DNA from: Lysobacter sp. M2-1
GTDB lineage: Bacteria; Pseudomonadota; Gammaproteobacteria; Xanthomonadales; Xanthomonadaceae
Assembly: GCF_022662495.1 (NCBI RefSeq)
Contig: NZ_JAKPBU010000001.1
Location: 1,426,001-1,490,000 of the forward strand
Direction of reading: 5' to 3'
DNA: 64,000 nt
A program made the position numbers and the translations under genes. The notes below the pieces were generated by a model that had not been told where the DNA came from, did no database searches, and saw only the letters and a program-made list of their open reading frames with translations. Positions 42,747 to 51,778 of this stretch are shown here, piece by piece; positions within the stretch are counted from its first letter, which is position 1; every line of letters starts with the position of its first letter.

Positions 42747-45002
42747 ATGAAGACGCAACAAACCTTGCTGTTCCTGTCCCTGACCCTCTCCGCCGCCCTG
42801 TTGTCCTCGGCCAGCGGCCAGCAGACGTCTCCGACCAGTCCGGCCGAAACGCCGGCCGGAGTCGACAAGTCGCTGATCAAGGACATTCCGCCGGCGCGCG
42901 CGGTCGATGCGCCGGAAGTCAGCGCCGCGCAGACCACCACCTCCAAGCTGGTCTACGGCCTGCTCTCGGACAGCCGCTACGCCTACCGTCCACGCGCGCT
43001 CGACGATGCGCTGTCGCAGAACATCTTCACCGATTATTTCGAAGCGCTCGACGGCGCCAAGCTCTATTTCACAGCCCAGGACGTAGAACAGCACGCCGCG
43101 CTGCGGACCGGCTTCGACGAGGCGATCAAGGAGGGCAACGTCGGCCCGGCCAACGAGATCTTCGCCCTGTACCAGAAGCGCGCGGTCGAGCGCATGGACT
43201 ACGCGCGCAGCCTGCTCAAGCAGGACATCTTCGATTTCACCGGCAACGAAAAGTGGTACTACGACCGCGAGGATGCGCCCTGGGCGAAGGACACGGCCGA
43301 ACTCGACGGGTTGTGGAAGCAGGCGGTCCGCAACGACTGGCTGCGTCTGAAGCTGGCCGGCAAGCAGCCGGCGGAGATCGTCAAGACCCTGGACAAGCGT
43401 TACGCGAACCAGGCCAAGTCGGCGCTGGAACTCGACGGCGAGGATTCGTTCCAGCTGTTCATCAACGCCTACGCCAACGCGATCGATCCGCATACCGATT
43501 ATTTCAACCCGCGCGCGGCCGAGCGCTTCAACCAGAGCATGTCGCTCTCGCTCGAGGGCATCGGCGCCGTGCTGCAGAAGCAGGACGACGTGGTGGTGAT
43601 CCGCGAAATCGTGCCAGGCGGTCCTGCCGACCTGAGCAAGAAGCTCAAGCCCGGCGATCGCGTGGTCGGCGTGGGTCAGGGCGCCGGTGGCGCGATGGAA
43701 GACGTGATCGGCTGGCGCATCGATGACGTGGTCGAAAAGATCAAGGGCCCCAAGGGCACCCAGGTGCGGTTGGACGTGGTGCCGGCCGAGGCCATGCTCG
43801 ACAGCAAGCCGGCGCGGCTGCTGATCACCCGCGCCAAGGTGCGGCTGGAAGAGCAGGCGGCCAAGTCCAAGGTGATCGAGATTCCGGCCAATGGCGACAT
43901 GCCAGAGCGCCGGATCGGCGTGATCGAGCTGCCCGCGTTCTACCAGGATTTCGAGGGCCGCCGGAACAGCAATGGCGACTATGCCTCCGCCACCCGCGAC
44001 GTGGGCAATCTGCTCGAGCAGTTCAAGCAGCAGAAGCTCGACGGCGTGGTCCTGGACCTGCGCAACAACGGTGGCGGTTCGCTGAACGAGGCGGTGGAAC
44101 TGACCGGCTTGTTCATCGACCAGGGGCCGGTGGTGCAGGTGCGCGAATCCGGCGGTCGGGTCGCTGTGGAAGGCGACCGCAATGCCGGCGTCGCCTGGGA
44201 AGGGCCGCTGGCGGTGCTGATCAATCGCGGCTCGGCGTCGGCGTCGGAAATCTTCGCTGGCGCGATCCAGGACTACGGGCGCGGCCTGGTGATCGGCGAG
44301 ACCACTTTCGGCAAGGGCACCGTGCAGAACCTGGTGGACCTGGATCGCTGGCCGGCGAACGAAGGCCAGCAGTTCGGCCAGGTGAAGCTGACCATCGCCC
44401 AGTTCTTCCTGCCCGGCGGCAGCAGCACCCAGAACAAGGGTGTGGTGCCCGACATCGCCTTCCCGGTGACGGTGGACGCGAGCGAGTTCGGCGAGAGCAC
44501 CTACGACAACGCGCTGCCGTGGTCGAAGATCGCGGCCGTCGAGCACACCCGCTACGGCAATTTCGAGCCGCTGCTGCCCAAGCTGGACGCACTGCACGAT
44601 GCGCGCGTGGCCAAGGACAAGGAATTCCAATGGACGCTGGAGGACGTGGCCGAGTTCAAGGCCGAGCGCGACAAGAAATACGTCAGCCTCAACGAAACCG
44701 AGCGTCGCGCCGAACGCGACAAGCAGTCGAGCAAGACCAAGCAACGCCAGGCCGAACGCAAGGCGCTGGGGCTGCCGCTCGATCCGCTGGCCGACGACTC
44801 GGATGACGACGGCCTGACCGCGAACGAGCGCGACGTGGCCAAGGACGCCGCGCGCGAAAAGGCAGCCGAGGACCGTCCCGATCCGCTGCTGCGCGAGTCG
44901 GCCGCGATCCTGGCCGACGCGACCACCCTGCTGCAGACCGATCGCGCGCTGTCGGCGCAGGTGCTGACTGCGGCGAAGACGCCGGGGCACTGGGCAGATT
45001 GA
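42747..45002 (+). CDS. prc: Carboxy-terminal (tail-specific) protease Prc
   Basis: A 751-residue periplasmic S41 serine protease. A signal peptide (MKTQQTLLFLSLTLSAALLSSASGQ) is followed by the Prc N-terminal domain, a PDZ domain (SLSLEGIGAVLQKQDDVVVIREIVPGGPADLSKKLKPGDRVVGVGQG) and the protease core with catalytic Ser in INRGSASASEIFAGA and Lys in GETTFGKGTVQNLVDL. The region VVLDLRNNGGGSLNEAV is also diagnostic. The C-terminal DUF3340-type extension is very charged (KAERDKKYVSLNETERRAERDK). Prc trims penicillin-binding proteins and degrades tagged proteins, so it fits after the wall-synthesis block. The 252-base upstream region could hold a promoter but no clear boxes are seen. Confidence 0.97.
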   Translation: MKTQQTLLFLSLTLSAALLSSASGQQTSPTSPAETPAGVDKSLIKDIPPARAVDAPEVSAAQTTTSKLVYGLLSDSRYAYRPRALDDALSQNIFTDYFEALDGAKLYFTAQDVEQHAALRTGFDEAIKEGNVGPANEIFALYQKRAVERMDYARSLLKQDIFDFTGNEKWYYDREDAPWAKDTAELDGLWKQAVRNDWLRLKLAGKQPAEIVKTLDKRYANQAKSALELDGEDSFQLFINAYANAIDPHTDYFNPRAAERFNQSMSLSLEGIGAVLQKQDDVVVIREIVPGGPADLSKKLKPGDRVVGVGQGAGGAMEDVIGWRIDDVVEKIKGPKGTQVRLDVVPAEAMLDSKPARLLITRAKVRLEEQAAKSKVIEIPANGDMPERRIGVIELPAFYQDFEGRRNSNGDYASATRDVGNLLEQFKQQKLDGVVLDLRNNGGGSLNEAVELTGLFIDQGPVVQVRESGGRVAVEGDRNAGVAWEGPLAVLINRGSASASEIFAGAIQDYGRGLVIGETTFGKGTVQNLVDLDRWPANEGQQFGQVKLTIAQFFLPGGSSTQNKGVVPDIAFPVTVDASEFGESTYDNALPWSKIAAVEHTRYGNFEPLLPKLDALHDARVAKDKEFQWTLEDVAEFKAERDKKYVSLNETERRAERDKQSSKTKQRQAERKALGLPLDPLADDSDDDGLTANERDVAKDAAREKAAEDRPDPLLRESAAILADATTLLQTDRALSAQVLTAAKTPGHWAD

Positions 45003-45110
45003 TCCGCGCTGCGCACGGATCAATCCCCAAAATTTGCTACGCAAATCTTGGGTCCCGGCCTGCGCTGCCAATCCCCCGCCCCTTCGGGGCCCCCCCTTTA
45101 CCAAGGGGGC
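44999..45110. repeat. Row of hairpins after prc
   Basis: Several stems follow each other: TTGATCCG/CGGATCAA (44999-45023, overlapping the prc stop), CCCAAAATTTGC/GCAAATCTTGGG (45026-45052, one mismatch), GCCCC-TTC-GGGGC (45078-45090) and CCCCCTT/AAGGGGG (45092-45109). The first probably ends the prc transcript. The others look like dispersed repeats. Confidence 0.6.
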
Positions 45111-45223
45111 TTTCCTCCAGCAAGCGCATGGAGCGCGGCAATAGGTTCGAACTCGCCGAACCCGCATGACAAGGCGCAAGAATCGGATAGCGGGCGCCCT
45201 GGGCGCCCGCTATCGTTTTCGCC

Positions 45224-46045
45224 ATGGACAAGAACACTGACAAACTCGAACGCGTCCGCCAGCTGCTCGACGGCGGAGAGCCGACGCTGACCGAGCTCGG
45301 CAAGGCGGTCGGCATCAGCCCCTCGCACCTGCAGCGCCAGTTCAGCGCGCGCTACGGACTGAGCCCGGCCGAGTATCTGCGCCAGCGCAAGCTCGGCACG
45401 CTCAAGGCGCAGCTGCGCGAAGGAAGCGACGTGACCACCGCGCTCTACGACGCGGGCTACGGCTCGCCTTCGCGGGTGTACCAGGACGGCGCCGCGCAGC
45501 TGGGCATGACGCCTGGCCGCTATCGCGCCGGAGCGCCCGACGAAGACATCCGCTGGAGCCTGATCGATACCGCGTTGGGCACCGCGCTGGTAGCGACCAC
45601 TGCCCGCGGCATCTGCATGGTCGAGCTGGGCACGGATCCGCGCGCGCTGGAAGCCGGGCTTCGCCGCGAGTTTCCGCACGCGCGTCTGCAGCGCGTCGAC
45701 GCCGGCCGCGACGAGTTCCTGGCGCCGCGCGTGCGCGCCGTTGCTCAGCGGCTGGCCGGACGGGGCGACGAGGTCGAGCTGGATCTGGTCGGGACCGCGT
45801 TCCAGAAGCGGGTCTGGGATGCGCTGATGAAGATTCCCCGCGGCCAGACCCGCAGCTACGCCGAACTGGCCGCCGCGCTCGATGCGCCGCAGGCCACGCG
45901 CGCGGTCGCGAGCGCCTGCGCGCGCAACAAGGTGGCGGTGGTGGTGCCTTGTCACCGCGTGGTGCGCGGCGACGGCTCGCTCGGCGGCTACCGCTGGGGC
46001 CTGCCGCTCAAGCAGCAGCTGCTCGAGCGTGAGCGCGCGGCGTGA
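45224..46045 (+). CDS. AraC-HTH/methylated-DNA-protein-cysteine methyltransferase fusion (Ada-like, no zinc domain)
   Basis: A 273-residue protein with two domains. Residues 10-100 form an AraC-type HTH (LTELGKAVGISPSHLQRQFSARYGLSPAEYLRQRKLG, then VTTALYDAGYGSPSRVYQ). The rest is a methylguanine-DNA methyltransferase: FQKRVWDALMKIPRGQTRSYAELAAALDAPQATRAVASACARN and the acceptor Cys243 in VVPCHRVV. The N-terminal Ada domain, whose cysteine senses methyl phosphotriesters, is absent. It should repair O6-methylguanine; whether it still activates transcription is unclear. Confidence 0.93.
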   Translation: MDKNTDKLERVRQLLDGGEPTLTELGKAVGISPSHLQRQFSARYGLSPAEYLRQRKLGTLKAQLREGSDVTTALYDAGYGSPSRVYQDGAAQLGMTPGRYRAGAPDEDIRWSLIDTALGTALVATTARGICMVELGTDPRALEAGLRREFPHARLQRVDAGRDEFLAPRVRAVAQRLAGRGDEVELDLVGTAFQKRVWDALMKIPRGQTRSYAELAAALDAPQATRAVASACARNKVAVVVPCHRVVRGDGSLGGYRWGLPLKQQLLERERAA

Positions 46046-46052
46046 CCCGACG

Positions 46053-46134
46053 GTGGGAGCGCGCTTGCTCGCGAATGCCTTTGAATTCCTGCCGGAGTGT
46101 GGGGAAGAGCAATCGCGGCCAAGGCCGCTCCCAC
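46053..46134. repeat. REP-like element between ada-like gene and Lrp regulator
   Basis: It has a GTGGGAGC left end and a right arm ending GGCCAAGGCCGCTCCCAC, with a 30-base or so loop. The left arm has diverged (GCGCGCTTGCTCGCG) relative to the copy at 11550. It lies between two genes that converge. Confidence 0.8.
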
Positions 46135-46142
46135 GTGTCGAT

Positions 46143-46631
46143 TTACTTCCGCGGCGCCGCACGCGTGGGCAGGGCCAATCCGCGCTTGACGGTGTCGAAC
46201 ACCAGATGGGTGTCGTAACGACGGATGTTGCCGTCGTCCTTGAACAGGCGTTCGGCGGCTTGCCGGTATTCGGCCAGGCTGGTGGTGGCCATGATCACCA
46301 GATAGTCCTGCTCGCCCGCCAGCTGGTAACACTGCTGGACTTCAGGCGCGGCGCGCATGCGGGCATAGAAAGCCTTGAGCTGGCGCGTGGACTCGCGCTC
46401 CATCGTTACCCACACGGTGGCGAGCACCAGATTGCCGAGCAGCTCCGGTTCGAGCACCGCCATTTCCCGCATCAGTCCACTGCTGCGATAGCGGGTCAGG
46501 CGCCGCTGCACGGCGCTGGCCGACAGGCCCACGGCGTCGCCAAGCGCAGTCAGCGTTTGTCCGGCATCGGCCTGCAGCAGGTCGAGCAGGCGGTGATCGA
46601 AATCGTCGAGCAGAAGGGGAGCGTCGGGCAC
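46143..46631 (-). CDS. Lrp/AsnC-family transcriptional regulator
   Basis: A 162-residue regulator starting at GTG 46631. The N-terminal HTH (DDFDHRLLDLLQADAGQTLTALGDAVGLSASAVQRRLTRYRSSGLM) is followed by the AsnC/RAM ligand-binding domain (VTMERESTRQLKAFYARMRAAPEVQQCYQLAGEQDYLVIMATTSLAEYRQ). It diverges from the YedA-type exporter gene, with a palindrome between the two, so it probably controls that exporter in response to an amino acid. No Shine-Dalgarno is visible. Confidence 0.92.
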   Translation of the reverse strand: MPDAPLLLDDFDHRLLDLLQADAGQTLTALGDAVGLSASAVQRRLTRYRSSGLMREMAVLEPELLGNLVLATVWVTMERESTRQLKAFYARMRAAPEVQQCYQLAGEQDYLVIMATTSLAEYRQAAERLFKDDGNIRRYDTHLVFDTVKRGLALPTRAAPRK

Positions 46632-46644
46632 GCAAAATTTTTGC
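46632..46644. promoter_or_regulatory. Palindromic operator candidate for the Lrp/AsnC regulator
   Basis: GCAAAA-T-TTTTGC is a perfect 13-base palindrome in the 68-base gap between the divergent regulator and exporter genes, next to the regulator's start codon. AT-rich dyads of this kind are typical AsnC/Lrp binding sites. Binding at this place would repress the regulator itself. Confidence 0.45.
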
Positions 46645-46699
46645 GCGTTTGCGCAGGAATTTTCAAGCGACTTCCGTCATTCAACGCTAATCTGATCGC

Positions 46700-47608
46700 A
46701 TGAATACGATCACGGCAGCCTCCGCCCAGCCCACGCCGGCGCGCTGGAGCGTGCCGCTCGCGCTCGCCGCCGTGTACCTGATCTGGGGGTCGACCTACCT
46801 GGCGATCCGCTTCGCGCTGGAGGGCGGTTTCCCGCCGTTCCTGCTCGGCGGGATCCGCTTCACCCTCGCGGGCGTGCTGATGTTCGGCTATCTGCGCCTG
46901 CGCGGTGCGGCGGTGCCCACCCGCGCGCAGTGGGGCAACGCCGCGGTGATGGGCGTGCTGCTGCTGCTGCTGGGCAACGGCATGGTGAACGTGGCGGAGA
47001 AGACCGTCTCCTCCGGCATGACCGCAGTCGCGGTGGCGTCCGCTCCGCTGTGGATGGGCATCTTCGCCGCGATGCGCGGCGAGCGCCCGACCCGGATGGA
47101 ATGGACCGGCCTGGGCGTCGGCTTTCTCGGGGTGCTGTGGCTCAACGCCGGCAGCAGCCTGACCGCCTCGCCGGTCGGCCTGGTCTGCCTGCTGGTGGCG
47201 TCGGTGGCGTGGTCGTTCGGTTCGATCTGGAGCCGCGGACGCGACATGGCGCCTCCGTTCATGGGTGCGGCCGCGCAGATGCTGTGCGGCGGTGTGGCGA
47301 TGCTGGTGGTGGGTGTGGCGACCGGCGAGCGCCTGCACGCGATGCCCACACCGGGTGGGCTGGCGGCGTTCGCCTATCTGGTCGTGCTCGGCTCGCTGAT
47401 GGGTTTCACCGCCTACATCTGGCTGCTCAACCACGTGCGGCCGGCGTTGGCCGGCAGCTACGCCTACGTCAATCCGGCGATCGCGGTGCTGCTGGGCGCG
47501 TTGCTGGCCAACGAGCGTTTCGGCGCAGGCGAACTGGTGGCGATGGGCGTGATCCTGCTGGGCGTGGTCGCGATCACATTCGCCAAGGCGGCCAAGGCCA
47601 AACAATGA
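46700..47608 (+). CDS. yedA: EamA-family transporter, YedA-like
   Basis: A 302-residue drug/metabolite transporter with ten membrane segments in two EamA repeats. The opening VPLALAAVYLIWGSTYLAIRFALEGGFPPFLLGGIRFTLAG and later WGNAAVMGVLLLLLGNGMVNVAEKTVSSGMTAVAVASAPLWM are typical of YedA. The second repeat ends SYAYVNPAIAVLLGALLANERFGAGELVAMGVILLGV. It probably exports amino acids or similar metabolites, in keeping with the divergent Lrp/AsnC gene. Confidence 0.9.
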   Translation: MNTITAASAQPTPARWSVPLALAAVYLIWGSTYLAIRFALEGGFPPFLLGGIRFTLAGVLMFGYLRLRGAAVPTRAQWGNAAVMGVLLLLLGNGMVNVAEKTVSSGMTAVAVASAPLWMGIFAAMRGERPTRMEWTGLGVGFLGVLWLNAGSSLTASPVGLVCLLVASVAWSFGSIWSRGRDMAPPFMGAAAQMLCGGVAMLVVGVATGERLHAMPTPGGLAAFAYLVVLGSLMGFTAYIWLLNHVRPALAGSYAYVNPAIAVLLGALLANERFGAGELVAMGVILLGVVAITFAKAAKAKQ

Positions 47609-47609
47609 T

Positions 47610-47690
47610 GCGGGAGCGGCCCTGGCCGCGACTGCTTTCCCTGCGTCGCCAGTAAAGTCGATGGCAATCGCGGCCAAGGCCGCTCCCTCA
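47610..47690. repeat. REP-like element between yedA and rarD
   Basis: The left arm (GCGGGAGCGGCCCTGGCCGCG) and right arm (CGCGGCCAAGGCCGCTCCCTC) pair with few mismatches around a loop of about 35 bases. The element starts directly after the yedA stop. Confidence 0.8.
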
Positions 47691-47744
47691 GGCTCTCGCG
47701 AGACGCCCGACGCTTCGGCGCTCCGCTTGTTACGGACCGTATCC

Positions 47745-48656
47745 ATGTCCTCGAATCGACGCGACACCATCGCCGGCCTCTGGGTCGCCGCGGCCACCTT
47801 CGCGGTCTGGGGCCTGATGCCGTTGTACTGGCATCTGCTCAAGTCGGTCCCTTCGCTGCAGATCGTGCTGCACCGGATCGCATGGAGCGCGGTCTTCGTG
47901 TGCGGCTGGCTGCTCTGGAAACACGGCCGCGGCTGGTTGCGCAACGCATTGTCGCAGCCGCGCCTGGCCTGGATGCTGGCCTGCAGCGGCGTGCTGATCG
48001 CGTTCAACTGGGGCCTGTACATCTGGGCGGTGAATGCCGGGCACGTGGTCGAGACCAGCCTGGGCTATTTCATCAATCCGCTGCTCAACGTGGTGATCGG
48101 CGTGCTGTTCCTGCGCGAGCGGCTGTCGACACTGCAGTGGCTGTCGGTGGGCATCGCCGCGGCCGGGGTGCTGTGGCTCACCTTCAACTACGGCAGTTTT
48201 CCGTGGATCGCCATGGCCCTGGCGCTGTCGTTCGCGCTGTACGGCCTGATCCGCAAGCTGGCGGCGGTCGACTCGGTCGTCGGGATGGGCGTGGAAAGCG
48301 CCTACCTCTTCGTGCCGACGCTGGCCTGGCTGCTGTGGAACGAAAGCCACGGCATGGGCGGTTTCGGCGCAGGCTACGGTGCGTGGACCAGCGCATTGCT
48401 GGTGTTCGCCGGCATCCTCACCGCGCTGCCGCTGGTCGGCTTCGCCTTCGCGGTGCGCCGGATTCCGCTGTCGACCGTGGGCCTGATGCAGTACATCGCG
48501 CCGACCCTGCAGTTCCTGATCGGCGTGTTCGTGTTCCACGAGCCGTTCGACCGCGACCGCGCGATCGGCTTCGCCTTCATCTGGCTCGCGCTGGCGGTGT
48601 TCGCGGGCGATGGCCTGCTGCGCTCGCGCAGGGTCGCGTTGCCGGCCGCCGCATGA
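47745..48656 (+). CDS. rarD: EamA-family transporter RarD
   Basis: A 303-residue membrane protein of the RarD family. It has the signature opening GLWVAAATFAVWGLMPLYWHLLKSVPSLQIVLHRIAWSAVFV and later NWGLYIWAVNAGHVVETSLGYFINPLLNVVIGVLFLRERLS. About ten hydrophobic segments are present. RarD was named for chloramphenicol sensitivity but its substrate is not settled. ATG 47745 is chosen because the longer reading runs back into the upstream repeat. Confidence 0.93.
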   Translation: MSSNRRDTIAGLWVAAATFAVWGLMPLYWHLLKSVPSLQIVLHRIAWSAVFVCGWLLWKHGRGWLRNALSQPRLAWMLACSGVLIAFNWGLYIWAVNAGHVVETSLGYFINPLLNVVIGVLFLRERLSTLQWLSVGIAAAGVLWLTFNYGSFPWIAMALALSFALYGLIRKLAAVDSVVGMGVESAYLFVPTLAWLLWNESHGMGGFGAGYGAWTSALLVFAGILTALPLVGFAFAVRRIPLSTVGLMQYIAPTLQFLIGVFVFHEPFDRDRAIGFAFIWLALAVFAGDGLLRSRRVALPAAA

Positions 48657-48682
48657 GCGGCGCGGGCGAAAAGGACCGCACC

Positions 48683-49189
48683 ATGATCGACGCCACCACG
48701 CTCCAGGCCCTGCGCGACTTTCCCCGCCAACTGCAGGCGCACTACCGCGCGATTCCGGAAGGTCGCGCGCACTGGGCGCCGCGCTCCTGGGACGGCATTC
48801 CCAGCGAGCGCTTCACCGCGCACGAGCAGGTGTGGCACGTGCATGACATCGAGCTCGAGGGTTACCGGGAACGCTTCCGCCGCACCCTGCATGAGCATGC
48901 ACCGGTGCTGGTGGACATCGACAGCGAGGCGGTCACCCCGGCGCGCAACTACGCGGCGCGCGATATCGAAGCGGCGTTCGCCGGTTTCGCGCAGGCGCGC
49001 GCCGAGACGGTCGGGATGATCGCCGCCTGGGACGACGCCACGCTCGCGCGGCCGGCGGTGTTCGAAGGCTATGGCCCGACCACGCTGCGCGGTCTCGTGC
49101 ACTTCCTGTGCAGCCACGATCAACAGCATCTCGCGGGGTTGCAGTGGTTGGCTGGGAAGATCGCCGCGGAGGGCATGCAACGCGGCTAG
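48683..49189 (+). CDS. DinB-superfamily (DfsB-like) protein
   Basis: A 168-residue four-helix protein of the DinB/YfiT superfamily, which often binds a metal through three histidines. Here they appear as EQVWHVHDIELEGYRERF and CSHDQQHLAGLQWL. Members act as thiol-dependent enzymes or have unknown roles. The ATG at 48683 has a good Shine-Dalgarno (AAGGA, 7 bases upstream). An in-frame ATG at 48653 overlaps the rarD stop and is an alternative. It is probably co-transcribed with rarD. Confidence 0.85.
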   Translation: MIDATTLQALRDFPRQLQAHYRAIPEGRAHWAPRSWDGIPSERFTAHEQVWHVHDIELEGYRERFRRTLHEHAPVLVDIDSEAVTPARNYAARDIEAAFAGFAQARAETVGMIAAWDDATLARPAVFEGYGPTTLRGLVHFLCSHDQQHLAGLQWLAGKIAAEGMQRG

Positions 49190-49287
49190 CGCGGCAGTAA
49201 GGCAACGGTGGACACTTTTTTCATACCCCCGTGCCGGGTCATGTGGTTGGGCAGGGCGACATCGGCGGGACTGCCATGGCGGCCGCC

Positions 49288-51477
49288 TCAGGCTTTGCCC
49301 GGTTGGGTCGCCGCGGGTTCCAGTGGCAATTCGCGCAGGCGTTGGCCGGTCAGCGCGAAGACCGCGTTCGCCACCGCCGGCGCGATCGGCGGCACGCCGG
49401 GCTCGCCGATGCCGGAGGGTTTCTCGGTGCTCGGCACGATGTGCACCTCTACCTGCGGCATCTCGTTGAAGCGCAGCACGCGGAAGTCGTGGAAGTTCGA
49501 CTGCTGTACGCGGCCGTCCTTGAAGCTGAGCCGGCTGTGCAGCGCGGCCGCCAATCCAAAGGCGATGGAGGATTCCATTTGCGCACGGACGCCCTCCGGA
49601 TTGACCACGATGCCACAGTCTACCGCGCACACGACGCGATGCACGCGGATCGCGCGGCCGGCGACCGGGTCGTCTTCCATCGATACCTCCGCCACTTCGG
49701 CGACGTAACTGCCGGCAGTTTCGAATACCGCCACGCCGCGCGCGCGGCCCTGCGCCCGTGGCGTCTTCCAGCCGGCCTTTTCCACGGCCAGGTCGAGTAC
49801 GCCCAGGTGGCGCGGATAATCCTTCAGCAGCAAGCGTCGGTATTCGACCGGGTCCTTGCCGGCCGCGTGCGCGAGTTCGTCGATGAGGCTTTCCATCACG
49901 AACACGTTGTAGCTGGGCCCGACCGAGCGCCACACCAGCACAGGTATGCCCGTCGCGGGCGAATGCAGGTCGACGCGATGGTCCGGGATGGCCTTGAGAT
50001 AGGGCGCATCGATGACGCCACCGACCGAAAAGGCGTCGACGCCGTTCCTCACCATCATCGGTTCGAGCGGCGTGCCGGCGGCGAGCGACTGCCCGACCAG
50101 CGTGTGCTGCCAAGCGACCGGCAAGCCGCCGGCGCCGAGTCCGACATGCACCTGTTGCACGAACATCGGCCGGTAGTAGCCGCCCCGAATGTCGTCCTCG
50201 CGCGTCCACACCGTCTTGACCGGCGCACCGGCGGCCTTGGCGACATGCACGGCCTCGATGACGAAATCCGACGGCAAGCGCCGGCCGAAACCGCCGCCGA
50301 GGAACATCGTGTGGAGCCGGACCTGCTCGGGATTGAGGCCAGTGATCTTCGCGGCGGCCAGCTGGTCACCGGTCTGGGACTGGGTGCCGGTCCAGAGCTC
50401 GCAGCCATCCTTGTCGATCTTCACCGTGCAGTTGAGGGGTTCCATCGGCGCGTGTGCGAGATAGGGCACGGCGTACTCCACGTCCAGCGTCTTCGCCGCC
50501 TTCGCGAGTGCGGCCTCCACGTCGCCTGCCTGTGCCGCCACGTTGCCGGGCGTCGCCGCGAGCCTGCGGAATTCCTCGCGCAGCTGCGCAGTGTCGAGGC
50601 CGGCATTCGGGCCGAGGTTCCAATCGATCTTCAGCGCATCGCGGCCGAGTTTGGCGGCCCAGAAGTGATCGGCGACAACCGCCACGCCACTGGGCACTTG
50701 CACCACATTGCGTACGCCGGGGATGGCCTTGGCCGCGGCGTCGTCGAACGATTTCACCGTGCCGCCGAACACCGGCGAGCGCGCGACCAACGCGGTCAGC
50801 AGGCCAGGAAACTGCACGTCCATGCCGAACTGCGCGCGGCCACTGGTCTTCTCCGGCGTGTCGAGGCGTTTGGTGGGCTTGCCGATGAACTTCCAGTCCT
50901 CCGGGTCCTTGAGCTTGAGCGAGGCCGGGTCGGGCGGTGCGAGCTTGCCGGCATCGTCGGCAAGCTCGCCATAGCGAATGCGCTGCGTGCCGGCGACGAC
51001 TGTGCCGTTCTCGGTGCGCAGTCGTTCGACCGGCAGGTTCAAGCGCATGGCCGCGGCCTGCAGCAGCATCGCGCGCGCGCCGGCGCCGGCCTGGCGGTAA
51101 CGATCGAACTCCGACCAGGTGGAGCTCGAACCGAAGGTAGTCTGGCCGCCGAACGCGGAGTGCATGTAGGCCGGCGCAACCGGCGCGTGCTCGACCCTGA
51201 TCCTCGACCAGTCGGCGTCGAGTTCCTCGGCGATCAGCATCGGCAGCATGGTCCAGATGCCCTGGCCCATTTCCGAATGCGCGCTCAGCACGGTGATACT
51301 GTCGTCAGCGGCGATGCGCAGGAAAGCGTTGGGGGCGAAGGCGGCCAAGGCCTGCGCTTCCTGCGCGAGCGCAAACCGCTTCGCCACTGGGATGGCGATG
51401 CCGATGACCAGGCCGCCGCCGGCCAGCGTGGCGGTTTTGAGTAAATTGCGGCGGGACAGCTTGCTTGCGGCGTTCAC
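49288..51477 (-). CDS. Periplasmic molybdenum hydroxylase large subunit (IorB-like), copy 2
   Basis: A 729-residue xanthine-dehydrogenase-family molybdopterin-binding subunit. It starts at GTG 51477 behind a Shine-Dalgarno GGAGG. The N-terminus has a Tat signal ([19 protein letters not shown]). Cofactor motifs are GQGIWT near residue 70, the molybdopterin loop FLGGGFGRR and the catalytic glutamate in GIGEPGVPP near the C-terminus. The overall style is that of isoquinoline 1-oxidoreductase beta and membrane aldehyde dehydrogenase subunits. It is a paralogue of the subunit at 52373-54589, but slightly shorter. Its partner [2Fe-2S] subunit is presumably the one at 54600-55055. Confidence 0.93.
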   Translation of the reverse strand: MNAASKLSRRNLLKTATLAGGGLVIGIAIPVAKRFALAQEAQALAAFAPNAFLRIAADDSITVLSAHSEMGQGIWTMLPMLIAEELDADWSRIRVEHAPVAPAYMHSAFGGQTTFGSSSTWSEFDRYRQAGAGARAMLLQAAAMRLNLPVERLRTENGTVVAGTQRIRYGELADDAGKLAPPDPASLKLKDPEDWKFIGKPTKRLDTPEKTSGRAQFGMDVQFPGLLTALVARSPVFGGTVKSFDDAAAKAIPGVRNVVQVPSGVAVVADHFWAAKLGRDALKIDWNLGPNAGLDTAQLREEFRRLAATPGNVAAQAGDVEAALAKAAKTLDVEYAVPYLAHAPMEPLNCTVKIDKDGCELWTGTQSQTGDQLAAAKITGLNPEQVRLHTMFLGGGFGRRLPSDFVIEAVHVAKAAGAPVKTVWTREDDIRGGYYRPMFVQQVHVGLGAGGLPVAWQHTLVGQSLAAGTPLEPMMVRNGVDAFSVGGVIDAPYLKAIPDHRVDLHSPATGIPVLVWRSVGPSYNVFVMESLIDELAHAAGKDPVEYRRLLLKDYPRHLGVLDLAVEKAGWKTPRAQGRARGVAVFETAGSYVAEVAEVSMEDDPVAGRAIRVHRVVCAVDCGIVVNPEGVRAQMESSIAFGLAAALHSRLSFKDGRVQQSNFHDFRVLRFNEMPQVEVHIVPSTEKPSGIGEPGVPPIAPAVANAVFALTGQRLRELPLEPAATQPGKA

Positions 51478-51778
51478 GGAGGCCTCCGTCGCTGGTCTTG
51501 TCCTTCTCCCTCCGTGAGAAGGTGCCCGGAGAGCTTGCCCCGGACTCGATCCGGGGGCGGATGGGGGTTTGCCTTCGACAACGTGATTGGAGGGCGAGAC
51601 CGGTTGTTGTCGCTGCGTCAGGCATGACGGGCTTCTGCAGGGCCGGGCTTGCCTGGAACCCAGGAGCTAGCTGTCCGGGCAGACTCGGATCTACAGACAA
51701 GCTGCGGCTTGCCGGGCGTATTCAATCGATCGCGCGGCGGGCACATGAACGTGCCCGCCCTGCGCCGTTCGAAGTCAC
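51478..51778. other. 301-base gap in the Mo-hydroxylase operon, with repeat fragments
   Basis: No gene is seen. It holds a fragment CTTCTCCCTCCGTGAGAAGG and a palindrome CCCCGGACTCGATCCGGGG (51538-51556), both of which look like dispersed intergenic repeats. The gap separates the cytochrome gene from the downstream large subunit, which may lower expression of the latter. Confidence 0.5.

Noticed and set aside
41094-45179. A 1361-codon open frame on the minus strand over lipA and prc
   Set aside because: It lies antisense to two well-recognised genes and its translation has only shadow composition (His/Arg/Leu/Gly-rich) with no motif. Long antisense frames are common at this GC.
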